Shown here: in pieces, positions 7,962 through 15,379 of the stretch
Layout: every line of letters begins with the position of its first letter
Position numbering within the stretch: the first letter of the stretch is position 1
Assembly (NCBI GenBank): GCA_017995495.1
Contig: JAGOIS010000011.1
Span: 1 to 18,795, forward strand
Reading direction: 5' to 3'
DNA length: 18,795 nt
Origin: Candidatus Cloacimonadota bacterium
GTDB taxonomy: Bacteria > Cloacimonadota > Cloacimonadia > Cloacimonadales > Cloacimonadaceae
The notes under the pieces: model-generated
The model's input: only the letters and a program-made list of their open reading frames with translations
Database searches by the model: none
Told to the model about the DNA's origin: nothing
Position numbers and translations under genes: made by a program

Positions 7962-7991
7962 GACTGCCGGTCAGCTTGGCCGGCAGTCTTT
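7962..7991 (+). terminator. probable terminator of the nuclease gene
   Basis: A perfect 9-bp stem (GACTGCCGG 7962-7970 with CCGGCAGTC 7980-7988, 9-nt loop) lies 22 bases after the stop codon and is followed by only three T. The stem is strong but the T-tract is poor. Confidence 0.6.
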
Positions 7992-8041
7992 GCCATGCGG
8001 GGATTTCACTTGAATGGCATTACCAGCGGGACAAGCCCGGG

Positions 8042-8062
8042 TGTTGACATGTCTGTTGACAT
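8042..8062. repeat. paired TGTTGACAT direct repeats upstream of the sodium pump gene
   Basis: TGTTGACAT occurs at 8042-8050 and 8054-8062, offset by 12 bases, with the 8-base palindrome GACATGTC (8046-8053) between the TTGACA cores. It sits just upstream of the candidate promoter at 8066-8094, so it may be a regulator-binding site or a pair of -35 elements. Neither copy has a good -10 at 17 bases. Confidence 0.5.
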
Positions 8063-8065
8063 CAC

Positions 8066-8094
8066 CTGCCAAAGTCGAGAACTGGGGATATATT
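8066..8094 (+). promoter_or_regulatory. candidate promoter for the 8158-14730 operon
   Basis: CTGCCA (8066-8071), a 17-base spacer and TATATT (8089-8094) match the consensus at four and five of six positions. Transcription would start near 8101, leaving a leader of about 57 bases. An alternative TTGACA at 8097-8102 has only TATGGA at 19 bases. Confidence 0.4.
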
Positions 8095-8157
8095 CATTGA
8101 CAAACAAGACCGCGCCGGATTTATGGATTTTCAAGTGAAATTATCTGGAGTTAATTG

Positions 8158-9264
8158 ATGCAAGCTTTATTTGGTGGAATTCTGGCCTTTGAATGGCAGC
8201 AGGCGGTCATGATCGTGATCGGCCTGGTGCTGATCTGGCTGGCTATCGCCAAGAAATATGAGCCCACCCTGCTTTTGCCTATCGGGTTTGGGACGATCCT
8301 GACAAACATCCCCTTGTCTGCGGCGGTGGGACAGCACGGCCCTCTGCAAATACTCTTTGATGCCGGCATCTCCACCGAACTTTTTCCACTCTTGATCTTC
8401 ATTGGCATCGGCGCCATGATCGATTTTTCCCCGCTGCTGAAGAATCCTTCCATGCTCCTGTTCGGAGCGGCGGCGCAACTGGGCATCTTTGTAACCTTTG
8501 CCGCAGCCACGCTGCTGGGCTTCGATCTCAGGCAGGCCGGGGCGATCGGGATCATCGGAGCGGCTGATGGCCCAACCTCGATCTACGTGGCCAACCGCTT
8601 CGCCCAAGACCTTTTGCCGGCGATATCCGTGGCCGCTTATTCCTACATGGCCTTGGTGCCGATCATCCAGCCGCCGGTGATCAGACTGCTCACCTCCAAG
8701 GAAGAGCGCAGGATCCGCATGGATTATCACGCGGGAGACGTTCCCAAAGTGGTGAAGATCATCTTCCCCATCGCCATAACCCTGATAGCCGGCATCTTCG
8801 TTCCCGCCTCCGTAGCCCTGATCGGCTTCCTGATGTTCGGCAACCTGATCCGGGAATGCGGTGTGCTGGAAGGCCTGTCCAAATCTGCCCAAAATGAATT
8901 GGCAAACATCGTAACCATCTTTCTGGGCATCAGCATCGCCTCCACCATGAAGGGCGCCGCTTTTCTGCGCCCCGCGACCCTGTTGATCTTCGCCCTGGGC
9001 CTGGTGGCCTTCATTTTCGACACCGCCGGCGGAGTGCTTTTCGCCAAGTTGCTCAATCTGTTCCGCAAACAAAAGATCAATCCAATGATCGGCGCCTGCG
9101 GTATCTCCGCTTTCCCCATGTCCGCCAGGGTGATCCATCAGATGGGTCAGAAAGAAGACCCCTTTAACTTTTTGCTGATGCCGGCTGTGAGCGTGAACGT
9201 CGGTGGCCAGATCGGTTCGGTGATCGCCGGAGGCTTGATCCTGGCGCTTCTGGGCAACGTATGA
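8158..9264 (+). CDS. sodium-pumping decarboxylase beta subunit (OadB/GcdB/MmdB family)
   Basis: This 368-residue integral membrane protein has many hydrophobic segments. The family exports sodium ions using the free energy of decarboxylating a carboxybiotin made by partner subunits (oxaloacetate, methylmalonyl-CoA or glutaconyl-CoA decarboxylase). The hallmark ADGPTSIYV holds Asp137, equivalent to the essential aspartate of the family. The C-terminal SVNVGGQIGSVIAGG holds Asn347 and Ser354, matching the conserved ion-site positions. The ATG at 8158 is preferred because GGAG lies 7 bases upstream. The last four bases overlap the cytidine deaminase start. No alpha, gamma or biotin-carrier gene lies nearby, so the substrate cannot be told. 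Confidence 0.87.
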   Translation: MQALFGGILAFEWQQAVMIVIGLVLIWLAIAKKYEPTLLLPIGFGTILTNIPLSAAVGQHGPLQILFDAGISTELFPLLIFIGIGAMIDFSPLLKNPSMLLFGAAAQLGIFVTFAAATLLGFDLRQAGAIGIIGAADGPTSIYVANRFAQDLLPAISVAAYSYMALVPIIQPPVIRLLTSKEERRIRMDYHAGDVPKVVKIIFPIAITLIAGIFVPASVALIGFLMFGNLIRECGVLEGLSKSAQNELANIVTIFLGISIASTMKGAAFLRPATLLIFALGLVAFIFDTAGGVLFAKLLNLFRKQKINPMIGACGISAFPMSARVIHQMGQKEDPFNFLLMPAVSVNVGGQIGSVIAGGLILALLGNV

Positions 9265-9653
9265 GCCTGGATTTTGACATCCTGTTGGAACAGGCCCGCC
9301 AAGCCGCCGGAAAGGCTTACGCGCCCTATTCCGGGTTCCGGGTGGGAGCCGCCCTGCTTTGCCAGGATGGAGCCGTGTTTACTGGCTGCAACGTGGAAAA
9401 CGCCTCCTATTCACTGACCATCTGCGCTGAACGCGCTGCCGTCTTTCAGGCTGTGAGCCAGGGCAGGCGGGATTTCCTGGCCCTCGCCATCTACGTGGAT
9501 GACGATGAGATCTTCCCCCCCTGCGGGGCTTGCCGGCAGGTTTTGGCCGAATTCAATCCCCGACTGCAGATCCTCTACGCCAACCGGCACGGAAGCATCC
9601 TCAGCGATTTGGAAACGCTTCTGCCCCAAGCTTTTATCCTACAGGACGAATGA
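9261..9653 (+). CDS. cdd: cytidine deaminase
   Basis: A 130-residue protein of the normal length for tetrameric cytidine deaminases, which hydrolyse cytidine and deoxycytidine to uridine and deoxyuridine in pyrimidine salvage. The zinc site is complete: Cys55 and the proton-shuttling Glu57 in CAER, and Cys88 and Cys91 in PPCGACRQ. The substrate-binding NVENASY motif (44-50) is also present. It is joined to both neighbours by 4-base ATGA overlaps, which points to coupled translation rather than a shared pathway. Confidence 0.96.
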   Translation: MSLDFDILLEQARQAAGKAYAPYSGFRVGAALLCQDGAVFTGCNVENASYSLTICAERAAVFQAVSQGRRDFLALAIYVDDDEIFPPCGACRQVLAEFNPRLQILYANRHGSILSDLETLLPQAFILQDE

Positions 9654-10603
9654 CCCTGCATCACCCGCAATTGACAGCCTGCCAGGTTTGCCCCCAAAAC
9701 TGCGGCGTAAACCGCTTTGAACGGACAGGGTTTTGCCGCGCCGGGAACAGGCTGAAGGTGAATTGCGCCCAGCTTCATCACGGGGAGGAACCCGTCCTGA
9801 GCGGCACCGGTGGCAGCGGGACCATCTTTCTTTCGCACTGCAACCTGCGCTGCGTTTATTGCCAGAACCAACAGATCTCTCATCTGGGCTGGGGCCGGGA
9901 GATCAGTGAGGTGGATTGCGCCCATACGATGCTCAGGTTGCAATCGGAAGGAGCCCACAACATCAATTTGGTTTCTCCGACCCAATATACCCCGCACTTG
10001 ATCGAAACGATCAAGATCGCGCGGGAACGAGGCCTGTATGTTCCGGTGGTTTGGAACAGCAACGCCTATGAACATCCGGCAATTTTGGAACAACTTTCCG
10101 GTTTGGTGGACATCTATCTGCCCGATTTCAAATACGCCCACAGCAACAATGGCCAAAAATACTCACAGGCCCGTGATTACCCCAGGATCGCCCTGGAGGC
10201 CGTCAGAGAGATGTTTGGGCAGGTGGGCCATCTGGAGGTTGACGAATCCGGACTGGCTCGCAGAGGTGTGTTGGTACGCCATTTGGTGCTGCCCAACGGG
10301 ATCTCTGGCACCAGAGATGTGTTGCAAATGCTCCACGAGAACTTCGGAGCCGGATTGTCGCTCAGTCTGATGTCCCAATATTTTCCCACAGCCGGGGCGA
10401 AGAATCATCCTGAACTTGCCCGGAGCCTCCATAATGAGGAATACTTGGAATCTGTGGACCTGGCACAGAAATTGGGCTTCGGGGAGATCTTCATCCAGGA
10501 ACTGAACCCTTCCCCGGACTGGACCCCCATTTTCAGTGATGATGATGCCCAGCCGGAATTCAGTATCAACCATTTTCACGGCAGGACCCATGATGCCTAT
10601 TAA
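9650..10603 (+). CDS. radical SAM protein, PflX-like (COG1313 type), function unknown
   Basis: The 317-residue protein has an N-terminal cysteine cluster (CQVCPQNCGVNR: C11, C14, C18, plus C29 in GFC). The radical SAM motif CNLRCVYC follows (C64, C68, C71, the CX3CX2C that binds the SAM-cleaving [4Fe-4S] cluster), preceded by GTGGSGTIFLSHC. This matches proteins often annotated as pyruvate formate-lyase activating-enzyme-like, but no pyruvate formate-lyase is visible and the substrate is unknown. The ATG overlaps the cytidine deaminase stop (ATGA) and has AGGA three bases upstream; an open frame extending further upstream inside cdd was not used. The 3' end overlaps the amidase start by 11 bases. 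Confidence 0.87.
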   Translation: MTLHHPQLTACQVCPQNCGVNRFERTGFCRAGNRLKVNCAQLHHGEEPVLSGTGGSGTIFLSHCNLRCVYCQNQQISHLGWGREISEVDCAHTMLRLQSEGAHNINLVSPTQYTPHLIETIKIARERGLYVPVVWNSNAYEHPAILEQLSGLVDIYLPDFKYAHSNNGQKYSQARDYPRIALEAVREMFGQVGHLEVDESGLARRGVLVRHLVLPNGISGTRDVLQMLHENFGAGLSLSLMSQYFPTAGAKNHPELARSLHNEEYLESVDLAQKLGFGEIFIQELNPSPDWTPIFSDDDAQPEFSINHFHGRTHDAY

Positions 10604-11732
10604 TACAAGCAAGATACTCATTACGATCATACTGCTCCTCTGCTTCGGCGCCATGCTGGGAGCCGATGTAAATCTCCTCTTCATGCCGGCCAAAATACCC
10701 AAAACGCTACCCACGGTGAATCTGGAAAACCGTGATTATGTCTTGTTGGAAGAGATCAATACCATGCTGCATACCATCACCCGGGTGGAATACAGCGAGT
10801 ACAACGATCACCGCATCTATTTCTGGTACAATGGGCAACAGTTCATCTTTGTCGCCAATTCGCCCTTCTACAATTTCGGCGAGGGTGTGTTCAATATGCA
10901 TTATCCCTTCCTGCAGGTGGGGGCTGATTATTACGTGCCCAAGACATTCCTGTGGGAGAACCTGCCCCTCCATTATCCCAAGGATATCTCATTCAAGGAC
11001 GGGGTCCTGCAACTGCCCCGACCGGTTGATAAAAGTGCGATGCGAATTGTGGTTGACCCAGGTCATGGAGGCAATGACCCCGGAGCCGTGGGAAAGAACA
11101 AGACCCGGGAAAAAACCATTAACCTCAACGTTGGCTTGCTGCTTAAATCCATGCTGGAAAAAGAACTGGGGGTTGAAGTGTTGATGACCAGGGGAGATGA
11201 CACCTTCATTCCCCTTTCCGGACGAACCAAGTTTGCCATGGATAAAAAGGCTGACCTGTTCGTGAGTTTACACACCAACGCCTCCACAAGCCGCAGCGCG
11301 GGAGGACTGGAGACATATTATCTGTCCACTTCCTCCACCTCGGATTCCAGGGCTGTCGAAGCATTGGAAAACAAGGTGGTTGAACTCTATGAAGGCGCGG
11401 AAGCCAAGAAACATTACGACGCCTTGGATTTCATCCTCAGTGACATGCGCCAAACCGAATTTCTGGAATACAGCAATGACCTGGCTGCGTTGGTCCAGCG
11501 CAACATGGTGTCCGGCGTCCAAGGCTGTGACCGTGGGGTTAAACAGGCCAATTTCTATGTGCTGCGAGGGGCTTTCATGCCTGCCATCCTGGTGGAAATG
11601 GGCTTCATTTCCAATCCCAATGAAGAAGCGCTGCTGGCAAACACTGAATACCAGGAACGCCTTGCCCGCACTATTTTTGAAGGCATCAAGCGCTTCAAAT
11701 ACAGCTATGACAGGGTCCGTAAAACCAGTTGA
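10593..11732 (+). CDS. N-acetylmuramoyl-L-alanine amidase (Amidase_3)
   Basis: A 379-residue exported enzyme that cuts the bond between muramic acid and the peptide stem of peptidoglycan. After a signal peptide (about 1-22) comes a domain of about 120 residues that resembles the copper-amine-oxidase-like stalk domain found in many envelope hydrolases. The amidase domain covers about 148-370. Zinc and catalytic residues are all visible: H158 (DPGHGG), E173 (REKTIN), H227 (SLHTNA) and E335 (VEMGFIS). The ATG at 10593 sits 6 bases from AGGA; the adjacent ATG at 10590 is possible. It overlaps the radical SAM gene by 11 bases and precedes the DUF512 gene by 6, so co-transcription is likely. Confidence 0.94.
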   Translation: MPINTSKILITIILLLCFGAMLGADVNLLFMPAKIPKTLPTVNLENRDYVLLEEINTMLHTITRVEYSEYNDHRIYFWYNGQQFIFVANSPFYNFGEGVFNMHYPFLQVGADYYVPKTFLWENLPLHYPKDISFKDGVLQLPRPVDKSAMRIVVDPGHGGNDPGAVGKNKTREKTINLNVGLLLKSMLEKELGVEVLMTRGDDTFIPLSGRTKFAMDKKADLFVSLHTNASTSRSAGGLETYYLSTSSTSDSRAVEALENKVVELYEGAEAKKHYDALDFILSDMRQTEFLEYSNDLAALVQRNMVSGVQGCDRGVKQANFYVLRGAFMPAILVEMGFISNPNEEALLANTEYQERLARTIFEGIKRFKYSYDRVRKTS

Positions 11733-11738
11733 GGCAGC

Positions 11739-13004
11739 ATGCCCCTGAAAGTGATCGAGGTCCAACCCCGAGGTCAGGCGGCCAAAGCTGGGATCGGCTG
11801 CGGAGACACCATACTCAGCATAAATGCGATGCCGATCAACGATTTTTTTGACCTCGAGTACTATGGCAACGATTACCAATTGGACATTCAACTTCTGGGC
11901 GCCAATGGCACACCCAGATCTGTGACCGTGCTCAGGCAGCCCAACAAACCCCTGGGCATTGAGCCTGAAGCACATCGCGTGTCACCTTGCGTCAACAACT
12001 GCGTATTCTGCTTCATCGATCAGCTTCCCCAGGGATTGCGGTCCACCCTCTACAAGAAAGACGATGACTATCTCTTTTCCTATGTTTTCGGCAATTACAT
12101 CACTCTCAACAACTTGCGCCCCTCCCAGCTCAAACGAATAGCGAACCAACACATCAGCCCGCTCTACGTCTCCGTGCACAGCACCGACCCTTGGCTGCGG
12201 GAAAAGATGATGCGGTACAAGCACGACTTTGACATCCTTAACACACTGCGTTCACTTGGGGATAAAGGAATCAGCTTTCACTTCCAGATTGTTTGCTTGC
12301 CCCAATACAATTGTGGCGATCAACTCCGCCAGACGATCAGGGACCTTACTGACAACCGGATGCACACCCTCTCGGTGGGAGTGGTCCCAGTGGGGATAAC
12401 CGGATTCCGCGACCAACTCACTCCGCTGCAAGCCTTTACTCCGGAATTGGCAGCCGCCACCATCGATCTGATCGACGCATTACGCCAGGACAAACCAATT
12501 GTCCAAGCCGCTGATGAACTCTATGTCCAGGCTGCCCGGCCTGTCCCGGAAGCAGAGTACTACGGCGAGTTCCCCCAGTTGGAAAACGGCATCGGTATGC
12601 TCCGTCTCAGCCAGATGAATTACCGCCGCCGGCGTCGGGCATTGGCCAAGGAACTCGAAAAAGCCCCGGCACCTTATGTAATGCTCACCTCACGCCTGGC
12701 AAAGTCAACCTTGGAAGGGATGGCTGAAGATCTCAACAACCGTCTGGAAAAATCCTCGGTTAGAGTCAAAGCCATCGACAACCGTTTCCTGGGAGGCCAC
12801 ATCTCGGTGAGTGGGTTGATGACCGCGTCAGACATTCTGAGCCAGCTTGAAGCCGGCGAGAAGGAGGGGGTCATCATCCCCTCCAACATTTTCAACCATG
12901 ACGGCCTCACCCTGGACGATGTTTCCCAGATCGAGCTGCGGGACCGGCTTGGCGGGCCTTTGTTGGTGGTGGACCAATATTTTGAGGATTGGGAATGGAT
13001 CTGA
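11739..13004 (+). CDS. PDZ / radical SAM-like / DUF512 protein
   Basis: This 421-residue protein has an N-terminal PDZ-like domain (about 1-65, with AAKAGIGCGDTILSING-type spacing around residues 14-30). A CX3CX2C cluster follows (C84, C88, C91) in PCVNNCVFCFIDQLP, then a TIM-barrel-like region and a C-terminal DUF512 domain, with SRLAKSTLEGMA and GLMTASDI in the last third. The order is standard for DUF512 proteins, known as widespread FeS proteins of undetermined function in anaerobes and cyanobacteria. GAGG at 11730-11733, five bases before the ATG, overlaps the amidase stop. It is the second uncharacterised radical-SAM-type gene in this operon. An enzymatic or FeS-carrier role is inference. 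Confidence 0.9.
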   Translation: MPLKVIEVQPRGQAAKAGIGCGDTILSINAMPINDFFDLEYYGNDYQLDIQLLGANGTPRSVTVLRQPNKPLGIEPEAHRVSPCVNNCVFCFIDQLPQGLRSTLYKKDDDYLFSYVFGNYITLNNLRPSQLKRIANQHISPLYVSVHSTDPWLREKMMRYKHDFDILNTLRSLGDKGISFHFQIVCLPQYNCGDQLRQTIRDLTDNRMHTLSVGVVPVGITGFRDQLTPLQAFTPELAAATIDLIDALRQDKPIVQAADELYVQAARPVPEAEYYGEFPQLENGIGMLRLSQMNYRRRRRALAKELEKAPAPYVMLTSRLAKSTLEGMAEDLNNRLEKSSVRVKAIDNRFLGGHISVSGLMTASDILSQLEAGEKEGVIIPSNIFNHDGLTLDDVSQIELRDRLGGPLLVVDQYFEDWEWI

Positions 13005-13053
13005 TACTCGAACAAAACCATCATAATTTATTAGCATTAAGGGAGAAACACCC

Positions 13054-13983
13054 ATGAAAAATGTTGCTTTGCTTGTTTTGGCCCTGGCTCTGCTACTGGG
13101 GTCCTGCATGAGCGATGCCAACCGGCTCGAAAAGGCGAATCTTGAGCTTGGGACAAAGAAAAACCCGATCAAGATGTATTTTGTGCCTTCAATGGAAGCC
13201 TCGACTGTGGTCACCAGCGGTGAGGCGATCGCCGATTGGTTGCACAAAGACACAGGCTATTATTTCAAAGTGGCTGTTCCCACAAGTTACGCGGCCGTGA
13301 TCGAAGCTATAGGATCCTACCAGGCCGACATTGCCTGGCTGGCAACCTTTGCCTACATTTTGGCAGAGGAAAAATACGGAGCCGAGGTCAAATTCATGAC
13401 TGTCCGCAACAGCCTTAACAAGTATTGCGGCCAGTTTGTCGCCCGCACTGACAGCGGAATCAACAGTCTTGCCGACATCGCCGGCAAGGTCATCTCCTAC
13501 ACTGACGCGGCCTCAACCTCCGGTTACATCTATCCTTCAGCCATTCTCAAACGCCAGGGGATCACCCCGGCCAAATACACTTTTGCGGGAGGCCATCCTC
13601 AAGCCATAGCATCTGTTTACAATGGCACAGCGGATGTTGGCTGCACCTACTGGTCACCCCCGGACGCTTCCGGCAAGCCCAAGGACGCCCGCGAGAAACT
13701 GCTTGAGACCTATCCTGACGTCTTTCAAAAGATAAAGATCGTGGCGCTGACAGACTCCATTCCCAACGATACAGTAACTTTCCGAAGAGGGTTGCCTCCG
13801 GAGATTGAGAAAAGATTGGTCAAGGCTCTGGCAAAGTTCTCCCAAAGCGGTGAAGGACAGGAAGTTCTGAGGTCCCTGTATGATATTGACGGACTCATGC
13901 CCGCCACAGACCAGGATTACGACATCGTGCGTCAGACCTTGAAGACTCTTGGCATGGACCCCCGTGAACTCTTTGACAAGTGA
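13054..13983 (+). CDS. phnD: phosphonate/phosphite-type ABC transporter binding lipoprotein (PhnD family)
   Basis: The 309-residue protein has a lipoprotein signal: hydrophobic residues 5-17 and the lipobox LLGSC with Cys18. The rest is a periplasmic binding fold of the PhnD type (Pfam Phosphonate-bd). VPSMEAS opens the first lobe, DIAWLATFAYIL fits the PhnD hinge region, and the phosphonate-loop-like TDAASTSGYIYPS lies near 150. Members bind phosphonates, phosphite or phosphate esters; the exact ligand cannot be read from sequence. A strong AGGGAG site lies 9 bases before the ATG. It sits 49 bases after the DUF512 gene and 6 before the ATPase. The partner permease is missing. Confidence 0.87.
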   Translation: MKNVALLVLALALLLGSCMSDANRLEKANLELGTKKNPIKMYFVPSMEASTVVTSGEAIADWLHKDTGYYFKVAVPTSYAAVIEAIGSYQADIAWLATFAYILAEEKYGAEVKFMTVRNSLNKYCGQFVARTDSGINSLADIAGKVISYTDAASTSGYIYPSAILKRQGITPAKYTFAGGHPQAIASVYNGTADVGCTYWSPPDASGKPKDAREKLLETYPDVFQKIKIVALTDSIPNDTVTFRRGLPPEIEKRLVKALAKFSQSGEGQEVLRSLYDIDGLMPATDQDYDIVRQTLKTLGMDPRELFDK

Positions 13984-13989
13984 GAATTG

Positions 13990-14730
13990 ATGGCCCAGCT
14001 TGAGATCAACTCATTGAGCAAAACCTACGATCAGAAGGTCTGGGCTTTGGACAGGGTTTCCTTTGCTATCCAGAAGGGCGATTTTATAATCCTGCTGGGA
14101 CTGTCCGGCAGTGGCAAATCCACTCTCCTGCGCTGCGTGAATCGCCTCATCGAGCCCGATTCCGGCGACGTCCTGTATGAGGGAAAATCAGTGCGGGGGC
14201 TTTCGCCATCACAACTCAGAAGATACAGGCGGAACATCGCCATGGTGTTTCAGCAGTTCAATCTGGTGAAGAATCTCAGTGTGCTCACCAATGTGCTCAC
14301 AGGCCGGCTTGGTTATCACGGCCTGATCGACACCCACAGCGTGGAGGAGATCGACGCCGCCTACCGCAACCTTGGCCGGGTGGGCTTGAAAGACTATGCC
14401 AGGCGGCAGGTGAAAAACCTTTCCGGAGGGCAACAACAGCGGGTGGCCATCGCCAGAGCTTTGATGCAGAATCCGGCGGTGATCCTGGCTGATGAACCGG
14501 TTGCCAGCCTTGATCCAGCCACTGCCGATTCCATCATGCAATATCTCGGCGAGATCAATTCCGAGGGCATCACAGTGATCTGCTCTCTCCATTTCCTTTC
14601 CCTGGCCCGGCGTTATGGCAACAGGGTGATCGCGCTCAAGGACGGCCTCAAAGTCTATGAGGGCATTCCGGCAGACATAGACAATGCCCGCTTCAAGCAG
14701 ATCTACGGCCAGGATGCGGAAGAGATCTGA
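13990..14730 (+). CDS. phnC: ABC transporter ATPase (PhnC family)
   Basis: A 246-residue ABC ATPase with all motifs intact: Walker [10 protein letters not shown] (37-45), Q-loop around [10 protein letters not shown], signature [15 protein letters not shown], Walker B VILADEP, D-loop SLDPAT and H-loop histidine in [20 protein letters not shown] after the Q-loop is typical of PhnC. It would energise uptake of the ligand held by the preceding lipoprotein. The ATG at 13990 is chosen over a TTG three bases earlier; the ribosome-binding site is weak (TGAGA), consistent with coupling to phnD six bases upstream. The following 360 bases encode no membrane protein. Confidence 0.88.
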   Translation: MAQLEINSLSKTYDQKVWALDRVSFAIQKGDFIILLGLSGSGKSTLLRCVNRLIEPDSGDVLYEGKSVRGLSPSQLRRYRRNIAMVFQQFNLVKNLSVLTNVLTGRLGYHGLIDTHSVEEIDAAYRNLGRVGLKDYARRQVKNLSGGQQQRVAIARALMQNPAVILADEPVASLDPATADSIMQYLGEINSEGITVICSLHFLSLARRYGNRVIALKDGLKVYEGIPADIDNARFKQIYGQDAEEI

Positions 14731-15048
14731 GAAAACTTGATCAGGAAGATGGCAAGAACGAGACCGGATGAAAACAGTTCGGATTACTTTCAGCTATTGG
14801 CCTGTCCTCTAGATACCGGCACAGCCAGTTGCGAAATCCCTTTCTTAAGCCCGGCTGATTAGTCTCTACTCAGCCTCTCCCTTATTGCCAGACAAGCGGA
14901 TCAGGTATCCATGAGCAGCGGGATGGTGGCTTGATGGCCAGGGACATGATGCTTTCATCATCGAACAACTCCCCTGAGTAACATCCCAGGCCGCCTGAGA
15001 GCAAAGTGGGGAACCCGGATCTGGGGTTTGATCCGCCGAAACGAATCC
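14731..15048. other. non-coding spacer where a permease gene would be expected
   Basis: No frame here encodes transmembrane segments. The longest plus-strand frame after phnC runs from ATG 14750 for only 37 codons and resembles nothing I recognise. Two small hairpins are visible: ATGATG/CATCAT (14946-14961) and CGGATC/GATCCG (15016-15035). Neither has a T-tract, so no clear terminator for the upstream operon is seen. Confidence 0.6.
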
Positions 15049-15077
15049 TTGACAAATATCCGCCATTGAAATATAAA
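15049..15077 (+). promoter_or_regulatory. strong sigma-70-type promoter for the acylphosphatase operon
   Basis: TTGACA (15049-15054), a 17-base spacer and TATAAA (15072-15077) match the consensus at 11 of 12 positions. Transcription would start near 15084, about 20 bases before the preferred start codon at 15104. That also argues against the ATG at 15092. It is the best promoter match found by eye in the window. Confidence 0.8.
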
Positions 15078-15103
15078 GCTTTCTTCCTGAAATGGAGAAG
15101 AAT

Positions 15104-15379
15104 ATGCTTTCCTGGGAAATACGAGCCACAGGACGCGTTCAAGGAGTCGGTTACCGCAGATTTGTCCAGATCTGCGCGCGGCGCTGCCAGATCACTGGCT
15201 GGGTAAGCAACCAGTATGACGGCAGCGTGTTGATCGCGGCCACTGGCGAGCAGGATGATCTTGAGCTGTTCTGCGAGCTGTTGCGCGCCAAACGGGGATT
15301 TATTGATGTGCGTCAGTTGGAGTTCAGGGAGCAGAGCGAAACGGTTGAATACGATGAATTTACGATACGATATAATTAG
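15104..15379 (+). CDS. acyP: acylphosphatase
   Basis: A 91-residue protein, the normal size for acylphosphatases, which hydrolyse the carboxyl-phosphate bond of acyl phosphates. The signature GRVQGVGYRRF (10-20) supplies the phosphate-binding loop and catalytic Arg18, and GWVSNQYDGSV supplies catalytic Asn36. The ATG at 15104 is preferred because GGAG lies six bases upstream and the predicted transcript start leaves almost no leader for the ATG at 15092. It is first in an apparent operon and overlaps the next gene by 26 bases in another frame. Sharing an operon with phosphate butyryltransferase, which makes an acyl phosphate, may be coincidence. Confidence 0.95.
   Translation: MLSWEIRATGRVQGVGYRRFVQICARRCQITGWVSNQYDGSVLIAATGEQDDLELFCELLRAKRGFIDVRQLEFREQSETVEYDEFTIRYN

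Noticed and set aside
8167..9138. A 323-codon minus-strand frame opposite the sodium pump gene
   Set aside because: Composition rich in His, Gln, Asp and Gly typical of the complement of a hydrophobic membrane protein gene; no motifs.
14750..14863. Short frame after phnC considered as a phnE remnant
   Set aside because: Only 37 codons, not hydrophobic, and no segment resembling a permease; nothing supports calling a pseudogene.
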